NCBI GenBank assembly: GCA_003008705.1
Contig: PDUO01000001.1
Coordinates: 1,116,001 to 1,180,000 of the forward strand
From: Pezicula radicicola
Lineage: Eukaryota > Ascomycota > Leotiomycetes > Helotiales > Dermateaceae
DNA length: 64,000 bases
Direction: 5' to 3'
Of this stretch, positions 46,301 through 57,329 are shown piece after piece (positions within the stretch are counted from its first letter, which is position 1; each line of letters opens with the position of its first letter). The position numbers and the translations under genes were made by a program. The notes under the pieces are model-generated. The model was not told the DNA's origin. It saw only the letters and a list, made by a program, of their open reading frames with translations, and ran no database searches.

Positions 46301-47950
46301 CACGGCCGAACTTTGACATAGTGGCTCATGATACTGAGTTTATGCAAAGAAGGTTGTCGGTTGAATAGGACAATATCACCATCAATGAGATGTCTCTCAA
46401 CCAAATCCCCAATCTTGAGATTCTTTACATCCGGCCTTGCAAATTTTACGGCTGTTTTGTGGTCGGAATGCTTCGTTTGTATATAAAGCGCTCCGGGGTG
46501 TACGTCCGGTCCTCGGTCGACACATTCTTGGAGCCTCTTTATGTTTGAAGAGTTAACTCTCTCAGGATATGTAAGATTCTTCGCAACAAGTATTGGAATA
46601 GCAACTTGGTCAATACCAAGATTTGGATCCGGAGAAATGACTGTTCGTCCCGAGAAATCGACACGTTTTCCAGAGAGGTTACCTCGGAATCGACCCTGCT
46701 TTCCCTTCAACCGTTGACAAAAGCCACGGATAGGTTTTCCAAAACCAGGCTGCTGAAGACCAGGTACATCACTGTTGACGTACATGGCAATTTGGAGCTG
46801 GAGGTAGTCCCACTGTTCCATGATCGTTTGGATCGGCTGACCCTTTTCCAAAGCACCCTTTATCAAGCCACTTATATAAACTATATCGGCCAGCTTCGCT
46901 GTAAGATCGTCTTCATTGCTGGCAGCCTCCTGAGCTACAGATGGTCTGATACAGATAGGGGGTGCCGGAACATATTGCCAGATAAACATCTCAGGCCTCC
47001 CTTCAGCCGGATTGATTCCCAGAAGCTCGCAATCGGTCGGTGTAATCATCTTAAAGAGGTTCAGAACTCGCAAAGGATTGAGGTCGTCCATAGCTTTCCG
47101 TATGTGCTTGTCCAGTTCGGCATTGTTCTTCTTTGCTTCGTTGAAGGACTTTTCGAACTCGACCTTACTCGGAGGGATTATTTTTTTCTGGGATGTGGAT
47201 TTGTTGAAGGCTATGAACTTGTCATGCGCGAGCTTGAGAACACCAATCTTCCGAATCTGGCCGTTGATGGACTCGCACCAGGGACAGACCTTTGCCTTTC
47301 GACATTGCTCGTTAATCTTCTTGAGAATTTGGGTGCGCTTTAAGTTGTCGATGCCACGTTTTCGAAGCTCTTTTAAAAAGGCGCGACGTTCAGTGTCTGT
47401 GAGTAAAACTCGCGCACAATCCTATGATGAAAGTCAATTTCCAGTCTTATTCAATGCAATGAGATTTACCATACTTTACAGATATTTTGTAGTATGTTCT
47501 GGGTAAGTTTCAAATAGCCAATATGAAAAGCTGGTAACGCCAGCCTCACATGACCGAAATGACCAATACAGTTCTGTAGGGACTCGTCGCATGTCGCACA
47601 TCTGGCTGTCTTGCTAGATATTCCCTGGAAGAGCCGCGCATCAGCAAAACTCCCATCCTATTTATAAGTGCTAAGAGTGGCTGACCAATCTTGGATCGAG
47701 GACACCATGCTCAACTGGTTTGCGCATCTGATCTACATCGTATAACACACGGTTGGAGACCTCGAGTACAGCCTGGCTGACAATGTCTTGATTCGACCTA
47801 GGTACCATCAGCCTTGGAATATTCCACTACATGTGCCACATAAAGCGCATACTGTATGCCAAACTTCAGTTCCTTGAATCGCTTTGGGATCTTATCCTCC
47901 ACTTGAGCCTTGACGGTCTCACCGCCAGCACCGGTAGACATGAGCTGCAT
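43384..47950 (-). CDS. RPC1: RNA polymerase III largest subunit Rpc1 (C160)
   Basis: This is the catalytic subunit of Pol III, which transcribes tRNA, 5S and U6 genes. The exons are 47950-47853, 47797-47686, 47624-47475 and 47421-43384, giving 1465 residues, matching yeast C160. The N-terminal zinc-binding clamp is split by introns (CATCDESLQNCIGHFGHVRL, then NICKDCARVLLTD). The active-site metal loop is [20 protein letters not shown]. The bridge helix region reads GREGLVDTAVKTAETGYMSR. The trigger loop reads [20 protein letters not shown], then GVAGMSITQGVPRIKEIINA. The basic C-terminus is ERKKAKRS. All signature elements are intact. Two ATGs lie close together (47950 and 47941); I give the first, but the second (MSTGAGGETVK) may be used. 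Confidence 0.96.
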
Positions 47951-48335
47951 CTTTCAATCGCGTGCTACCGATTATCTTGCATGGAGATTGAATGGCGACG
48001 TTAGGGGAGTAGATGGAGGGAGAAGGGATATTTATTGCATGGGGACAGTGTCCTAGAGTGTTGTGTGCTGGGTATTGGGTGTTCGCACCAGATGGGAGTT
48101 GCAGAGTGCAGACTTGAGTCACCCTGGTCGTCTAGACATTTCTATTTTTTTTTTGGACGGAGGGGCTGGTGGGGAACGCGGGGGATATCTTTCACGTGAC
48201 TACGAAGATCCGGCCCTAATGTTCTACGATAGATACCTAGGTACCTTTCGTAACCTTTCTTTTTCTTTTTCTGTTGTAAAGAGCTTGCAATCACATGAGG
48301 AAGCTAATAAGTTGCAGAGTATCAATTGCATTAAT
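47951..48335. other. Intergenic, RPC1 promoter and NEM1 3' flank
   Basis: This 385-bp spacer lies between two leftward genes. A run of nine T's near 48148 and CT-rich words occur. No gene is seen. Confidence 0.55.
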
Positions 48336-49971
48336 TCAAGCTATGTGCTTCCCATCTTCTCCACCACGAAGAGCTAGTAACGCCCTCACATCTGTGACAT
48401 ATTGAAGCCCCTCTAATAGCGGAATGAGATGCATCAGGTCGTTATCAGTCGGGTCGTTAATCCACCCTTCTATTGGTATTGCATTGTCTATACGCAATTA
48501 GCCTTTGTTTCTAGTGAGCTTAGATGCTAGAGTCGTCTTACCCTGATGAAACATGTAACTGAGAGGGCTATTGTCCAAAATCATAACCTTACTAAGGTCC
48601 GGCTCGACAGAGCTCAAATCTTTGATGAACGCCCCATGTCGGTATGTACAATGTTGCCGGTAGTATCGCCCTGAAAAGAATTTGCGTTCTGTCTCAAGCC
48701 AGTCTATAACAGGGTCTGCATACTCCTGGACTGAAGCAGTAAAAATTACCAGATTATACCATTTACAAACCTGTGTTCGGTGAGCCCTAGTACATCAAGG
48801 GAGGTAGGAAACCTACTCGGCGAAGGAAATCATCGCAGTGGGGTCTCTTGTTCACCCAATATAATATAGGATGCTGTGGTCCAACACTTGCGTTACCGCT
48901 TGCCCCAACCAGCGTGTTGAGCTTCACCTCTACCATATGCCCTGTGCTCATCCGGCCGCCCTTCGCCATACTGTGGATAAGTGTTTCATCAAGGTCAAGA
49001 ATCAAAGTCTTCTGGGCGAGCTTGCCTCCGGATGGTTCTTGTAGTGTATATGATGGTTGTCGTCGTGGAATCAAGGGTCTAGGTGGCGCTGGAGCACGTG
49101 GATACTTGGTCATTGAGAGAGATGTGGCTGGTGACGTTGGAGATTTCAGTGTCGCAGGAGATATTTCACTGCCAGAAATCGCACCAGAGCCATTGCTTCG
49201 GGTGCTGGTGGACTGACTCTTGCGATGTTTTCTCTGTCGCAAGTTATCTTCGTTATGGAGTTTTATGCGAATAGATCTTCTAGCAGGTGCTATTTCATCT
49301 GAATTCTGCAAGGACTTGGATCGAGTATGACGAGTGGAGGATGCGCTTGCTGAATATTCACCTTCGCTCATCGACCGCTCACGATCTGACTCGGACTCTG
49401 AGGAGAGCCCTGAGGAGGATGAGCCGGATGTACCAGTAACTTTCGAAGGTTTCAATACTCGTCTCCCCACTGACACCTTTCCGCTATGTTGGTCGTCCAC
49501 CTGATTACCTTCACGAGCTGATGTTATTCCCATAACTTGAGCAGTCGATGCTCTCTTTCCACCCCACATTGCTGCCCCCAACTTGCTAATCTGTGAGAAT
49601 GGCGCAAAGTTCCCAGTCTCGTCATAGAGACATGCTATTAAGTATACGCCTGGCGTCATGATTGTTGAAAGAACCCAGCGGATGGAGTCTATGAAGGCGT
49701 TTGCGGCATTCTTTGGCCACCAGATCGACCCGAAGTCGTGTGGTGAGGCCTCATTCTTTTCCAATAGTGGTGTGCCCTCGTTTGTACCAGTATCATTGGT
49801 ATCTGCATCCTCAGGATCGTCGTCCTTCTCATCAAATATCTCGTCTCGCGAGTTCCTCCTCGATCCACTTAATGTAGCAGATGCCAATATGTTGCCGTAT
49901 GAGTTCGACCGCGAGGGGCCCGGAGTCTGCGACGGGGACACTCGCGCCGAAATGGCTGCAAGAGAGTTCAT
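48336..49971 (-). CDS. NEM1: Nem1-type HAD phosphatase (Nem1-Spo7 lipin phosphatase catalytic subunit)
   Basis: Nem1 with Spo7 dephosphorylates and activates the phosphatidate phosphatase Pah1/lipin at the ER/nuclear envelope, steering lipid toward storage and away from membrane growth. The exons are 49971-48817, 48770-48542 and 48487-48336, giving 511 residues. The N-terminal 290 residues are Ser/Arg-rich with a membrane-associated stretch (WVLSTIMTPGVYLIACLY, about residues 98-115). The FCP/SCP-like catalytic domain begins LILDLDETLIHSMAKGGRMS (DxDxT nucleophile). It continues KRPHCDDFLRRVCKWYNLVI, FTASVQEYADPVIDWLE and YRQHCTYRHGAFIKDLS. The metal-binding Asp lies in SKVMILDNSPLSYMFHQDNA. 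It ends with the family DNDLMHLIPLLEGLQYVTDV helix. Assignment to Nem1 rather than other SCP-like phosphatases rests on the N-terminal membrane segment and overall layout. Confidence 0.9.
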
Positions 49972-50603
49972 CCTATCGAGCCATGAAAGCAGGTGGTCGC
50001 TACGAAGGAGACGTATGTGAGAAGGCGCAGAGATTGTGGTGAGCTCAGAACCGTGCAGAGCCGAGGCTGTATGTAGTGCTTGGTGGTTCTTTGTTCTTTG
50101 TTGAGTTGAGCTGTATGCGTAGAGTAGATGGTTATATTGTGTACCTCACGTCATATTAACATAAAGAATGCGCAAAGAACGGGGGGCAAGACAGGAAGTC
50201 TACAAGCTGGATACACAGTAGCTAGGGTTGACAACACCGGGATCCCTGCAAGCCGAACCAAAAATTATTGCCGATGACTCTGAGCTTGTGAATTTGTGAA
50301 TGCACTCAACACAATCTCACAATACACTATACCCACCATTCTCTACACTCTTGTACCTGGAGATTCGGAGGCCAAATTGTGCATACACTCGCAAACTCCT
50401 CAAGATTAATCTCTCTATCGCAAGACACGTTGCGCTCACGTAATTGGTATGTGGAGTAGCATACTTTGACCAATTTAACCCCCTCCATCAGCCTGACTGA
50501 CTTCTTCCTCGTCTGTACGCAGGCGCGCACCGTTCTGCCAACCTTCAACTCCTAGTCATATCGGAAATTCTCTGCATATACTATCCTGAGGGACTCGTCA
50601 ATC
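49972..50603. other. Divergent promoter region NEM1 / eIF2B-beta
   Basis: This 632-bp head-to-head region has CACAATCTCAC-type direct words near 50300-50330 and a pyrimidine-rich leader before the rightward ATG. No gene is seen. Confidence 0.5.
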
Positions 50604-52180
50604 ATGCCGCCTTCACAGGTTGGCTACGCGCCGAATCTGAGCATCTTTCTGAAGTCATTGAAAGTCCAGTCACTCGAAAAATCCATCGAAAATCTGATCT
50701 CGTACATATCTCTCCCTCATAAACCTGTCTGCGTGCAACTACTGAATCTGCCGCAGGCTTCTCAAGCGACGACAGATCAAAAACTCTCGGCCATGTGCCA
50801 TTGCAACAGCCCATCTACTTCGTCAAGTTGTCGCGAAATCAAAATGGACGGACCTTACAAAGCTCCTAGAACGAATACAGCAAGTTGGCAAGAGGCTCAT
50901 GGAAGCTCAACCCAGGGAGATGGTTGTGGGAAACATAGTAAGAAGAGTGCTAGGAATGATCCGAGAAGAAGCCAAGGAAGATCGGAACGAGGAATTCAGC
51001 GATTCTGGCTCCAATAGTCAGAGAGGTTCTCCACGCCGTGAGCCTAGTGAAATAGGTCTTTTGAGACCAGGAGCTGCCCCTGCCATCGGCACGTACAGCC
51101 CCCTCCGCTTTGAGACGACCAATGCCCAAAGATCTCAGCCTGATAATAGCGACGATGTCTTTGGAAAGGTTTCGCGCCCACCGCTCCTGACTTCACATAC
51201 ATCTTACGCAGTATTGAACGGTGTGCCTGTACAGCAATCTATGTTCAACCTTCTGTCTACGAACTCTTCCCCGTCATCCACACCTCCACATACAGCATCC
51301 CCTGCGAGCAAGCCAGTCATCTCGGCCGCCTCAATCGCCCAGAAGATTCAATCCGCCACAATAGACCTCAAAGCAGAGGTCCTCAATGGAATTGAGGAGA
51401 TCATTGATGAGCTCGTTCAAGTTGACGACCAGATTGCTGCTTACGCTCAGGAGCATATCCATTCCAATGAAATCATCCTGACACACTCATCATCCGTGAG
51501 TGTTCAGAAGTTCTTGCTGAAGGCTGCGGAAAAGCGGAAGTTCACTGTCATTATTGCAGAATCATATCCAAACGACCATGAGGCAACGCACGCTTCCGTC
51601 ACTGGGAAAACCAGTCAGAGTGAGGACGGCGGGGATGAAACGAGTGCAGGAAGCTTCATAAAGCCTCTTGCAGCAGCCGGGATCACGGTCATCCTCATGA
51701 CTGATGCGAGCATTTTTGCCATCATGTCGAGAGTTAACAAGGTCATTTTGGCAACTCATGCTGTTATTGCGAATGGTGGGTTGATTGCAGCCGCTGGCGC
51801 ACGAATGATTGCAAAGGCAGCGAGAGTACACAGAACGCCTGTTATCGTTGTCAGTGGGATCTACAAGCTTAGTCCGGATTATCCTTTTGAGTTTGAGTCT
51901 CTGATCGAATATGGAGACCCTGGAAGTGTTGTTGGGTACGATGATGGTGCATTGGTGGACAAGCTGGAGGTCGACAATCCACTGTTTGATTATGTTCCTC
52001 CAGATCTGGTCGATCTGTACATCACAAACTTGTAGGTCCTACTCTTGATCCCATACTAAGCGAGGCATCTCTAATATATATCACAGAGGAGCCCATGCAC
52101 CATCCTATCTTTATAGGATTGTTGCAGATCACTACAAACCCGAGGACATCAACTTTCATAAACCCGAACTGCAGTTTTAA
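50604..52180 (+). CDS. GCD7: Translation initiation factor eIF2B subunit beta
   Basis: This is a regulatory subunit of the eIF2 guanine-nucleotide exchange factor; with alpha and delta it senses phosphorylated eIF2. The exons are 50604-50701, 50757-52031 and 52087-52180, giving 488 residues. The N-terminal helical domain reads LSIFLKSLKVQSLEKSIENL, and after intron 1 LLKRRQIKNSRPCAIATAHL. A Ser/Pro-rich insert spans roughly residues 125-230. The Rossmann-like IF-2B domain holds HSNEIILTHSSSVSVQKFLL, FTVIIAESYPNDHE, ITVILMTDASIFAIMSRVNK and VILATHAVIANGGLIAAAGA. It ends PSYLYRIVADHYKPEDINFH. The combination of the TDASIFAIMSRVNK motif and the YRIVADHY tail marks beta rather than alpha or delta. 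Confidence 0.93.
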
Positions 52181-52997
52181 GAAAGCTGATTGATGAGACT
52201 TGATACTTATTGGAGCCGGAAATCCTGCTGCACGATGCCTTCCTTACCTAACACCTCAGTATGCGAAGCGAACTCAATAGGGGTTTCAGGCAGCCAGCTA
52301 GCGCTGAGATGGTGAGGCTGGGACTTTTCGATGTCGGTTCCCAATACGGTGGTCAGTATATACAATACAGTAAGGTAGTCAGGTACGGAGGTAGGTACAG
52401 TACAGTTCCAGTAATAAATGCGGCTGCTGCCTGGGCGCTCGAATCATGCGATGACGCGGCCTTGCGATTGGTAATGCGGTTTGCACGATTTTTGGCGCAT
52501 GTGGTGCATGTGCAAGAGGATGCTTGGGCGCCTGGCGCAAGGCTCCAACGTCGAACATCTTGTGTTTTTACTGAGTTCGATGCTTTACTAAATTTACTGT
52601 ACGCTTGTTGGGTGAGGATCGATGCGGGGTCGGTCCTCGTACGTATGTTACACACCAAGTCTGACCATCCCGTACTCGTACTGCAAAGAAGAGAAGATAG
52701 GTAGATAGAAGGGAAGAAAACATATGGTCTAGACGTCTTTCGCTCCAGAATTAATAAAAGCAGTATACCTACCTACCCTACCTCCCTACCTCCCTACCTA
52801 TTACTACTTATTACTACTTATTACTCTATATTGCCCATTCTTCGAGCTTCCCTGTCTCTGCTGTCTTTACGTGACATAGTGCTTCAATTCCCCCACTCAC
52901 ACCCCTCCACACAGAGCCTCACCATCATCGCATCCAAAAACACCTTTTGACCCCACAATATTTGGTATATCTGCATATCGACGACTATCGTCGAAAG
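52181..52997. other. Intergenic with GTAC words and pyrimidine microsatellites
   Basis: This 0.8 kb stretch lies between two rightward genes. A 147-codon ATG frame (52261-52704) has no domain content and is not called. GGTACGGAGGTAGGTACAGTAC-like words are at 52383-52406. A CCTACCTCC/TTACTACTTA microsatellite (52767-52826) is listed separately. Confidence 0.5.
52767..52826 (+). repeat. Compound microsatellite CCTAC/CTCCCTAC then TTACTACTTA
   Basis: The first half is made of CCTACC and CTCCCTAC units. The second half contains tandem TTACTACTTA decamers. It lies about 170 bp upstream of the following ATG, in its leader or promoter. Confidence 0.8.
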
Positions 52998-54932
52998 ATG
53001 GACCAACACATTCCGCCACCACCACCATACAGCGAAACTGATATTTATTCGAGCCACCCTGGAAGCACCTCTCCGCACGCTGATAATGTATCGGTAGCAG
53101 GACGCTCAACCTCTGGCGGTGCATCATCCATCGGCGAGCCCATCTACACTCCACCTTACACACCCACAGGATCCGAGCACCACGGATTTGGCGAAGATCA
53201 TGATCTTGCCTCTGTCTCATCAGCACATGCATACTTTGAATCGAGGCCTACCTTCGGACGGCCTTCTGTCTCGCCAGTACTTGTTGTCCACCGAATGGTA
53301 CTTGGCTCCCGTACACAGCCGAGAGATCTTCCATATCCTCAACCAGCCCGAACTTGGCTGGCGAAAGACGTTACTGAGCTAGACTGGAATACTTTCTTGA
53401 ATCACCTTTTTCCGGATCACGCTTCAAAAGTCAACAATGACGTTGCGAATAGGAAGCTCGACATCGAACTGGTGGATGAATGCATGAAGCGTATGAATCT
53501 TGAACAGGTAAACGCTCAACCTGATCAATCTTCGCACAAACCCTCGTCACAGCTTTCCCCTGCCCATTTAGCAGCTACGATTGCGGAATGGAACGAAAAC
53601 TTCTTTGAGCCACGTGGAGTGAAGATCGTAGTTGAATCTGGAGTTCCTGAGGAGCCTAGGGCGACTGAAGAGAATTCTGGCGGCAGGGCAACAGATGCAA
53701 GAGTTTCACAGGAACATGAGTTACCGCAGGCGTCAGCCCGACGTGGTGTATTCGCAGCATTCAACCCGTTCTCCATTAGGGATGGAACGGCTCATGGGTT
53801 TTCACTTATGGTAGCTGCTGATAGGCATGGAGTAGCGATGGTGAGCGAACGTGGGAGGTCATTCAATCCACATGAACATCACGGACACCACGGACACCAC
53901 GGGCATCATGGGTGGAATCGTGGTGGCCGTGGCGGCCGTGGCTATAGTCGCAGCCGAGGTCGATCTCACGATCATCATGGGCGCCGTGGACGGTCTTCTT
54001 CAAGCAGCGCGAGCTCTTCTAGCTCCTCAAGCTCTGATTCTGAGGCATCGCTGGGCTCTCTGCCAGACTTTGATAACCTCAAAGACCAACAGCTTCCAGT
54101 GGTGAAACAATCATTAATTGAATGGCTGAACCATCCTGAACAACCCATGACGAGGGATCTCGTTTCCCAGATGCGGCAAAATATCAAGACGGCGAAGAAT
54201 TTGTCTCCCCGGAACATGGACCAAGATCCAAAAATATTACGACAAGAGGTAAAGCAGCTGATGAAAGACTTCAAGGCTGCCAAGAAAACCTACAAAGCCA
54301 ATAGCAGAGCAGCAAGACGAGAGAAGAGAGTTTTGAGAAAGGCGGCGAAGAGGGAACGGCGTGAGACTAGGCGAGAAGAAAGAAGAGCTAGAAAGGGGAA
54401 GCACAGAGAGGATGGTAGAACATTTCCCCCAGCGCCACCTCACATGCCTCCTATGCCTCCAATCCCACCTGTAAATGCGGGATTCGGACGTATGGCATTC
54501 GGTAGAGGTGGATATTCGATGCATTTCCCAGGACGACCTGGGATGTCCGCAATGCACGCTGGGTGGCCATTTACCCGCAACAATCCATACGAACCAGGAA
54601 GTGTGGCCATGCCGCAGCCTCCCGGCTTTCCGAATGCTATCTCACAAAGTGCTGAAAACATCAATCTCCAGGCGCAAAAGATGGAAGCCGATGCTAGAAA
54701 AAAGGAGGACAGGGCTACACTCCTGCGAGCCGCAGCAACAGAACACGAGATCAGTGAGAAAACAAAGTTGAAGACACTGGACGAGGCTGCTGAGATGGAA
54801 GAAGAGGCAGAGAAGTTTAGGAGGGAGGCAGATAGGCTTAGGGCTGAGGCCTTACACCTGGATGAAGAACTTGCCAGGGAATTACATGATCAACATGACA
54901 CTGAACAATGGAGTGGAGTCGTTCACGCATGA
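52998..54932 (+). CDS. Uncharacterised His/Ser/Arg-rich coiled-coil protein
   Basis: This single-exon gene encodes 644 residues, and I do not recognise a catalytic domain. Residues 1-110 are disordered with a PPPPPYSETDIY motif that could bind SH3 or WW domains. A globular-looking region follows (RTWLAKDVTELDWNTFLNHL, then LSPAHLAATIAEWNENFFEP). A HHGHHGHHGHHG repeat (about residue 300) is followed by an Arg/Gly-Ser/Arg tract and a run of serines. Then comes a helical, very basic segment (SRAARREKRVLRKAAKRERR). A Pro/Met/Gly-rich patch (PPAPPHMPPMPPIPPVNAGF) precedes a C-terminal charged coiled coil (MEEEAEKFRREADRLRAEAL). Upstream codons are open only from a TTG, so the first ATG is used. 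My impression is that similar proteins occur in other filamentous ascomycetes. The function is unknown. Confidence 0.82.
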   Translation: MDQHIPPPPPYSETDIYSSHPGSTSPHADNVSVAGRSTSGGASSIGEPIYTPPYTPTGSEHHGFGEDHDLASVSSAHAYFESRPTFGRPSVSPVLVVHRMVLGSRTQPRDLPYPQPARTWLAKDVTELDWNTFLNHLFPDHASKVNNDVANRKLDIELVDECMKRMNLEQVNAQPDQSSHKPSSQLSPAHLAATIAEWNENFFEPRGVKIVVESGVPEEPRATEENSGGRATDARVSQEHELPQASARRGVFAAFNPFSIRDGTAHGFSLMVAADRHGVAMVSERGRSFNPHEHHGHHGHHGHHGWNRGGRGGRGYSRSRGRSHDHHGRRGRSSSSSASSSSSSSSDSEASLGSLPDFDNLKDQQLPVVKQSLIEWLNHPEQPMTRDLVSQMRQNIKTAKNLSPRNMDQDPKILRQEVKQLMKDFKAAKKTYKANSRAARREKRVLRKAAKRERRETRREERRARKGKHREDGRTFPPAPPHMPPMPPIPPVNAGFGRMAFGRGGYSMHFPGRPGMSAMHAGWPFTRNNPYEPGSVAMPQPPGFPNAISQSAENINLQAQKMEADARKKEDRATLLRAAATEHEISEKTKLKTLDEAAEMEEEAEKFRREADRLRAEALHLDEELARELHDQHDTEQWSGVVHA

Positions 54933-55465
54933 GTCTTGAAGGTTGTGAAGATGGAAGGAAATGGGTTCAGACGCTTTTGATTAAATGATGATTTGACGAT
55001 TAATGAAATAAACGAAGGGATCCCAGTTTACGAGCGGCTGGTATATTTTCTAGTAATCAATTCATTTATTAGGTGGCGTACCGTACGATAGCGTTAGTGT
55101 ATTTTTAGATTAGCACTGCTTGCTAGAGAATCAAGAATATGAATATGCGCTCAGTTTCGGGGTCTAGATGCCTAATACAGTGGTCGATGACTTATCACAT
55201 AGTTCAAGGCAGCTAAGAAAACACCCGAACTTATAATTTGTCAAGCAGCTCTTCAATATGTAAGTCAATATTGGCACTTACTAGCATAGAGGGTTTCACT
55301 TTTAAGGGAGGGGGTTGGCATGGCATGCAATGGCTCGTTTATAGATCATCAAAAGCAGTGACGTACACAACTTCACAGATAACAGAAAATTCACTGCCGA
55401 AAGAGAATCCTATAACTTCCAGTCTTACTTCATAAAATTCTCTCGGCAAATTCCGCGCAACCAAA
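54933..55465. other. Intergenic before the broken dehydrogenase
   Basis: This 533-bp AT-rich spacer includes TACCGTACG near 55080. It holds no gene and probably contains the former promoter of the pseudogene that follows. Confidence 0.5.
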
Positions 55466-56571
55466 ATGGTTCACACAGAAGCCTTGATGGCAGCTAAGCT
55501 CTTCGACATTCAGGCCTCCATCTACGTTGTTACTGGCGGCGGTACTGGTATTGGACTCGGTAAGAATATTCAAGCTTTCCTGCCCAAAAAGAATTTCTGG
55601 CCCTGACGATCTTCAGTGGCGACTCAGGCCTTGGCAGCTAATGGTGCTAAGGCTTATATTACTGGACGTAGAATGGAGGCTCTTGAGAATGCAGCCAAGT
55701 CTTATGCGCCAAATGATGCTGGAGAGATAATCCCGTAGGTAGCCCACAATATCTCAAAATAATGTGCATTGCTCAATATTATGATAACTGCAGAATTGGA
55801 CCTTGTGATGTAACCAAGAAAGAAGATCTGGAGAATCTGGTGGCTTAGATCAAGCAGAAGGAGAAGTATGTCAATCTACTAGTCACCAATGCTGGTATCT
55901 CAGGCCCCAAAGCCCGACAACGAAGAAGATTCAGAAATAAAAAATAAGCTCTTCCAGAATAAATCTTTTTCACAATAATCAGACACATTTAACAGTAAAA
56001 CCCCTCCCAACAGCAAGTGCACTACTTACTAAAAAAAACAACAACAGCTAACGTCTCCGCAGTCTACTTTACAACAGTAGCATTCCTCCCACTTCTCCAA
56101 GCAAGCAAAGAAACCCACGGACACCTATCGCCCAGCGCCATTGTCAATTCGTCCATGTCGGGAATCATGCGACATGCACAAGGTCACTTCTCTTACAATG
56201 CGATAAAATCAGCGACGGTTCACCTCTCCAAAATGATGGCCTACGAGTTTAAGAAAATCGGCGTTAGAGTCAATAGTATTGCTCCTGGATACTTCCCAAG
56301 TGAGATGACAACCAAAGAGAGTGATGAGAAGCAGAAGAGCGTCTTGCCAGAGGAGATGATCCAGGAAAAGGGTCATGTACCGATGAATAGAGGTGAGCTA
56401 AGTTGCTTAAAAAGATTAGCGAGGGCTTGAAATTTTATATACTGACTTATCTGACTAGCTGGGAGTGATGAGGAAATGGCTCAGGGTATCCTTTTCTTGA
56501 CCAAGAACATGTACGTTTACGGGGAAGTTATTGCAATTGATGGGGGTGTGCTTTTGGAGGTGCTATCGTAA
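55466..56571 (+). pseudogene. Broken short-chain dehydrogenase/reductase (SDR)
   Basis: The frame starts at ATG 55466 and matches a classical NAD(P)-dependent SDR. The cofactor motif is YVVTGGGTGIGL, then after intron 1 VATQALAANGAKAYITGRRM. It continues NLLVTNAGISGPK, VNSIAPGYFPSEM, the catalytic Tyr-Lys in FSYNAIKSATVHLSKMM, and the tail EVIAIDGGVLLEVLS. Three lesions break it: a TAG at 55846-55848 in the helix after DLENLVA, a loss of two bases (or equivalent frameshift) at about 55910-55916 after GPK, and a TAA at 55976-55978 where homologs would be expected to have Trp before SDTFN. Splice sites remain good, including the intron at 55995-56047 joining DTFN to NVSAVYFTT. Most of the domain and ends survive, so inactivation looks fairly recent. 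The substrate is unknown; the general layout is that of fungal secondary-metabolism or sugar SDRs. A sequencing error explains at most one lesion. Confidence 0.82.
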
Positions 56572-57329
56572 GTTTGACTTTTTAACTCTAGTAAGCGGAT
56601 GCGTATGCGTCGCTAGAAGGGTTAATTGAAAGAACTGTCGGACGACCCAATATAGGCAGCTCCGAGGCTCCCCCAAGTAGACGATAGAAATCTCTAGACT
56701 GTTCTCATATAATAATATATTTGTGTTACTTGTCAGTGTATATCTGCTCGGACACATGCTCAAAGTAGAAATTCTTCTGACTGAAGTCAATTCTTTAAGG
56801 CATCTAAATGCCACTCCTTTCAAAATAACATAGTTACTTAGAGCAAGTTGGTAACTCAATCGAGTCCTAGTGGATCTGTGACACAAGAATGTGCAAGTGC
56901 TATGGTACAGCAATCAGTGGGCTACAAGTTGAGATGACGTCCTTTACTGAGAGGAATGGTGAAACCCTAATTCTCCGCAGAATGTTACTGTCAAAGTTAA
57001 GAGAAATATATACATTCTTGTGATGCATATTTAAATACAAAACATGTTTGGTTACCTATTTTGTGGTTTGTAGATATGAAATTGAAAACAAAAATACAGT
57101 TATTTAAAAGAAACAATTAAACAGCGTAAAAGGGCGAGATCACAAAATACAAACATGATCTAGAATCACCAAAGAGGGCAAAATGTGAACTCCATAGACC
57201 GTCATAAAGCTCTATGCTTCCTTGCACTCGAGAGACGTAGCCATTCAGCACCCCGTTCCATTTCCAATCAGCATCCAGCCAATATTTTACGCCATCAAGA
57301 ACGACAAAGCAAACCGAGTCCAAAAATGC
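56572..57329. other. Convergent AT-rich 3' region, SDR pseudogene / AIM34-like
   Basis: This 0.76 kb spacer between converging features is notably AT-rich at 56990-57110. Open frames here are short shadows. Nothing else is recognised. Confidence 0.55.

Noticed and set aside
46606..47343. 245-codon open frame on the + strand
   Set aside because: It is antisense to the conserved 5' half of RPC1, whose protein is unmistakable on the other strand. The frame has no domain of its own.
52261..52704. 147-codon ATG frame between eIF2B-beta and the His/Ser-rich gene
   Set aside because: There is no domain content, it runs through GTAC/GGTAC repeats, and its composition is not protein-like. Not called without transcript evidence.
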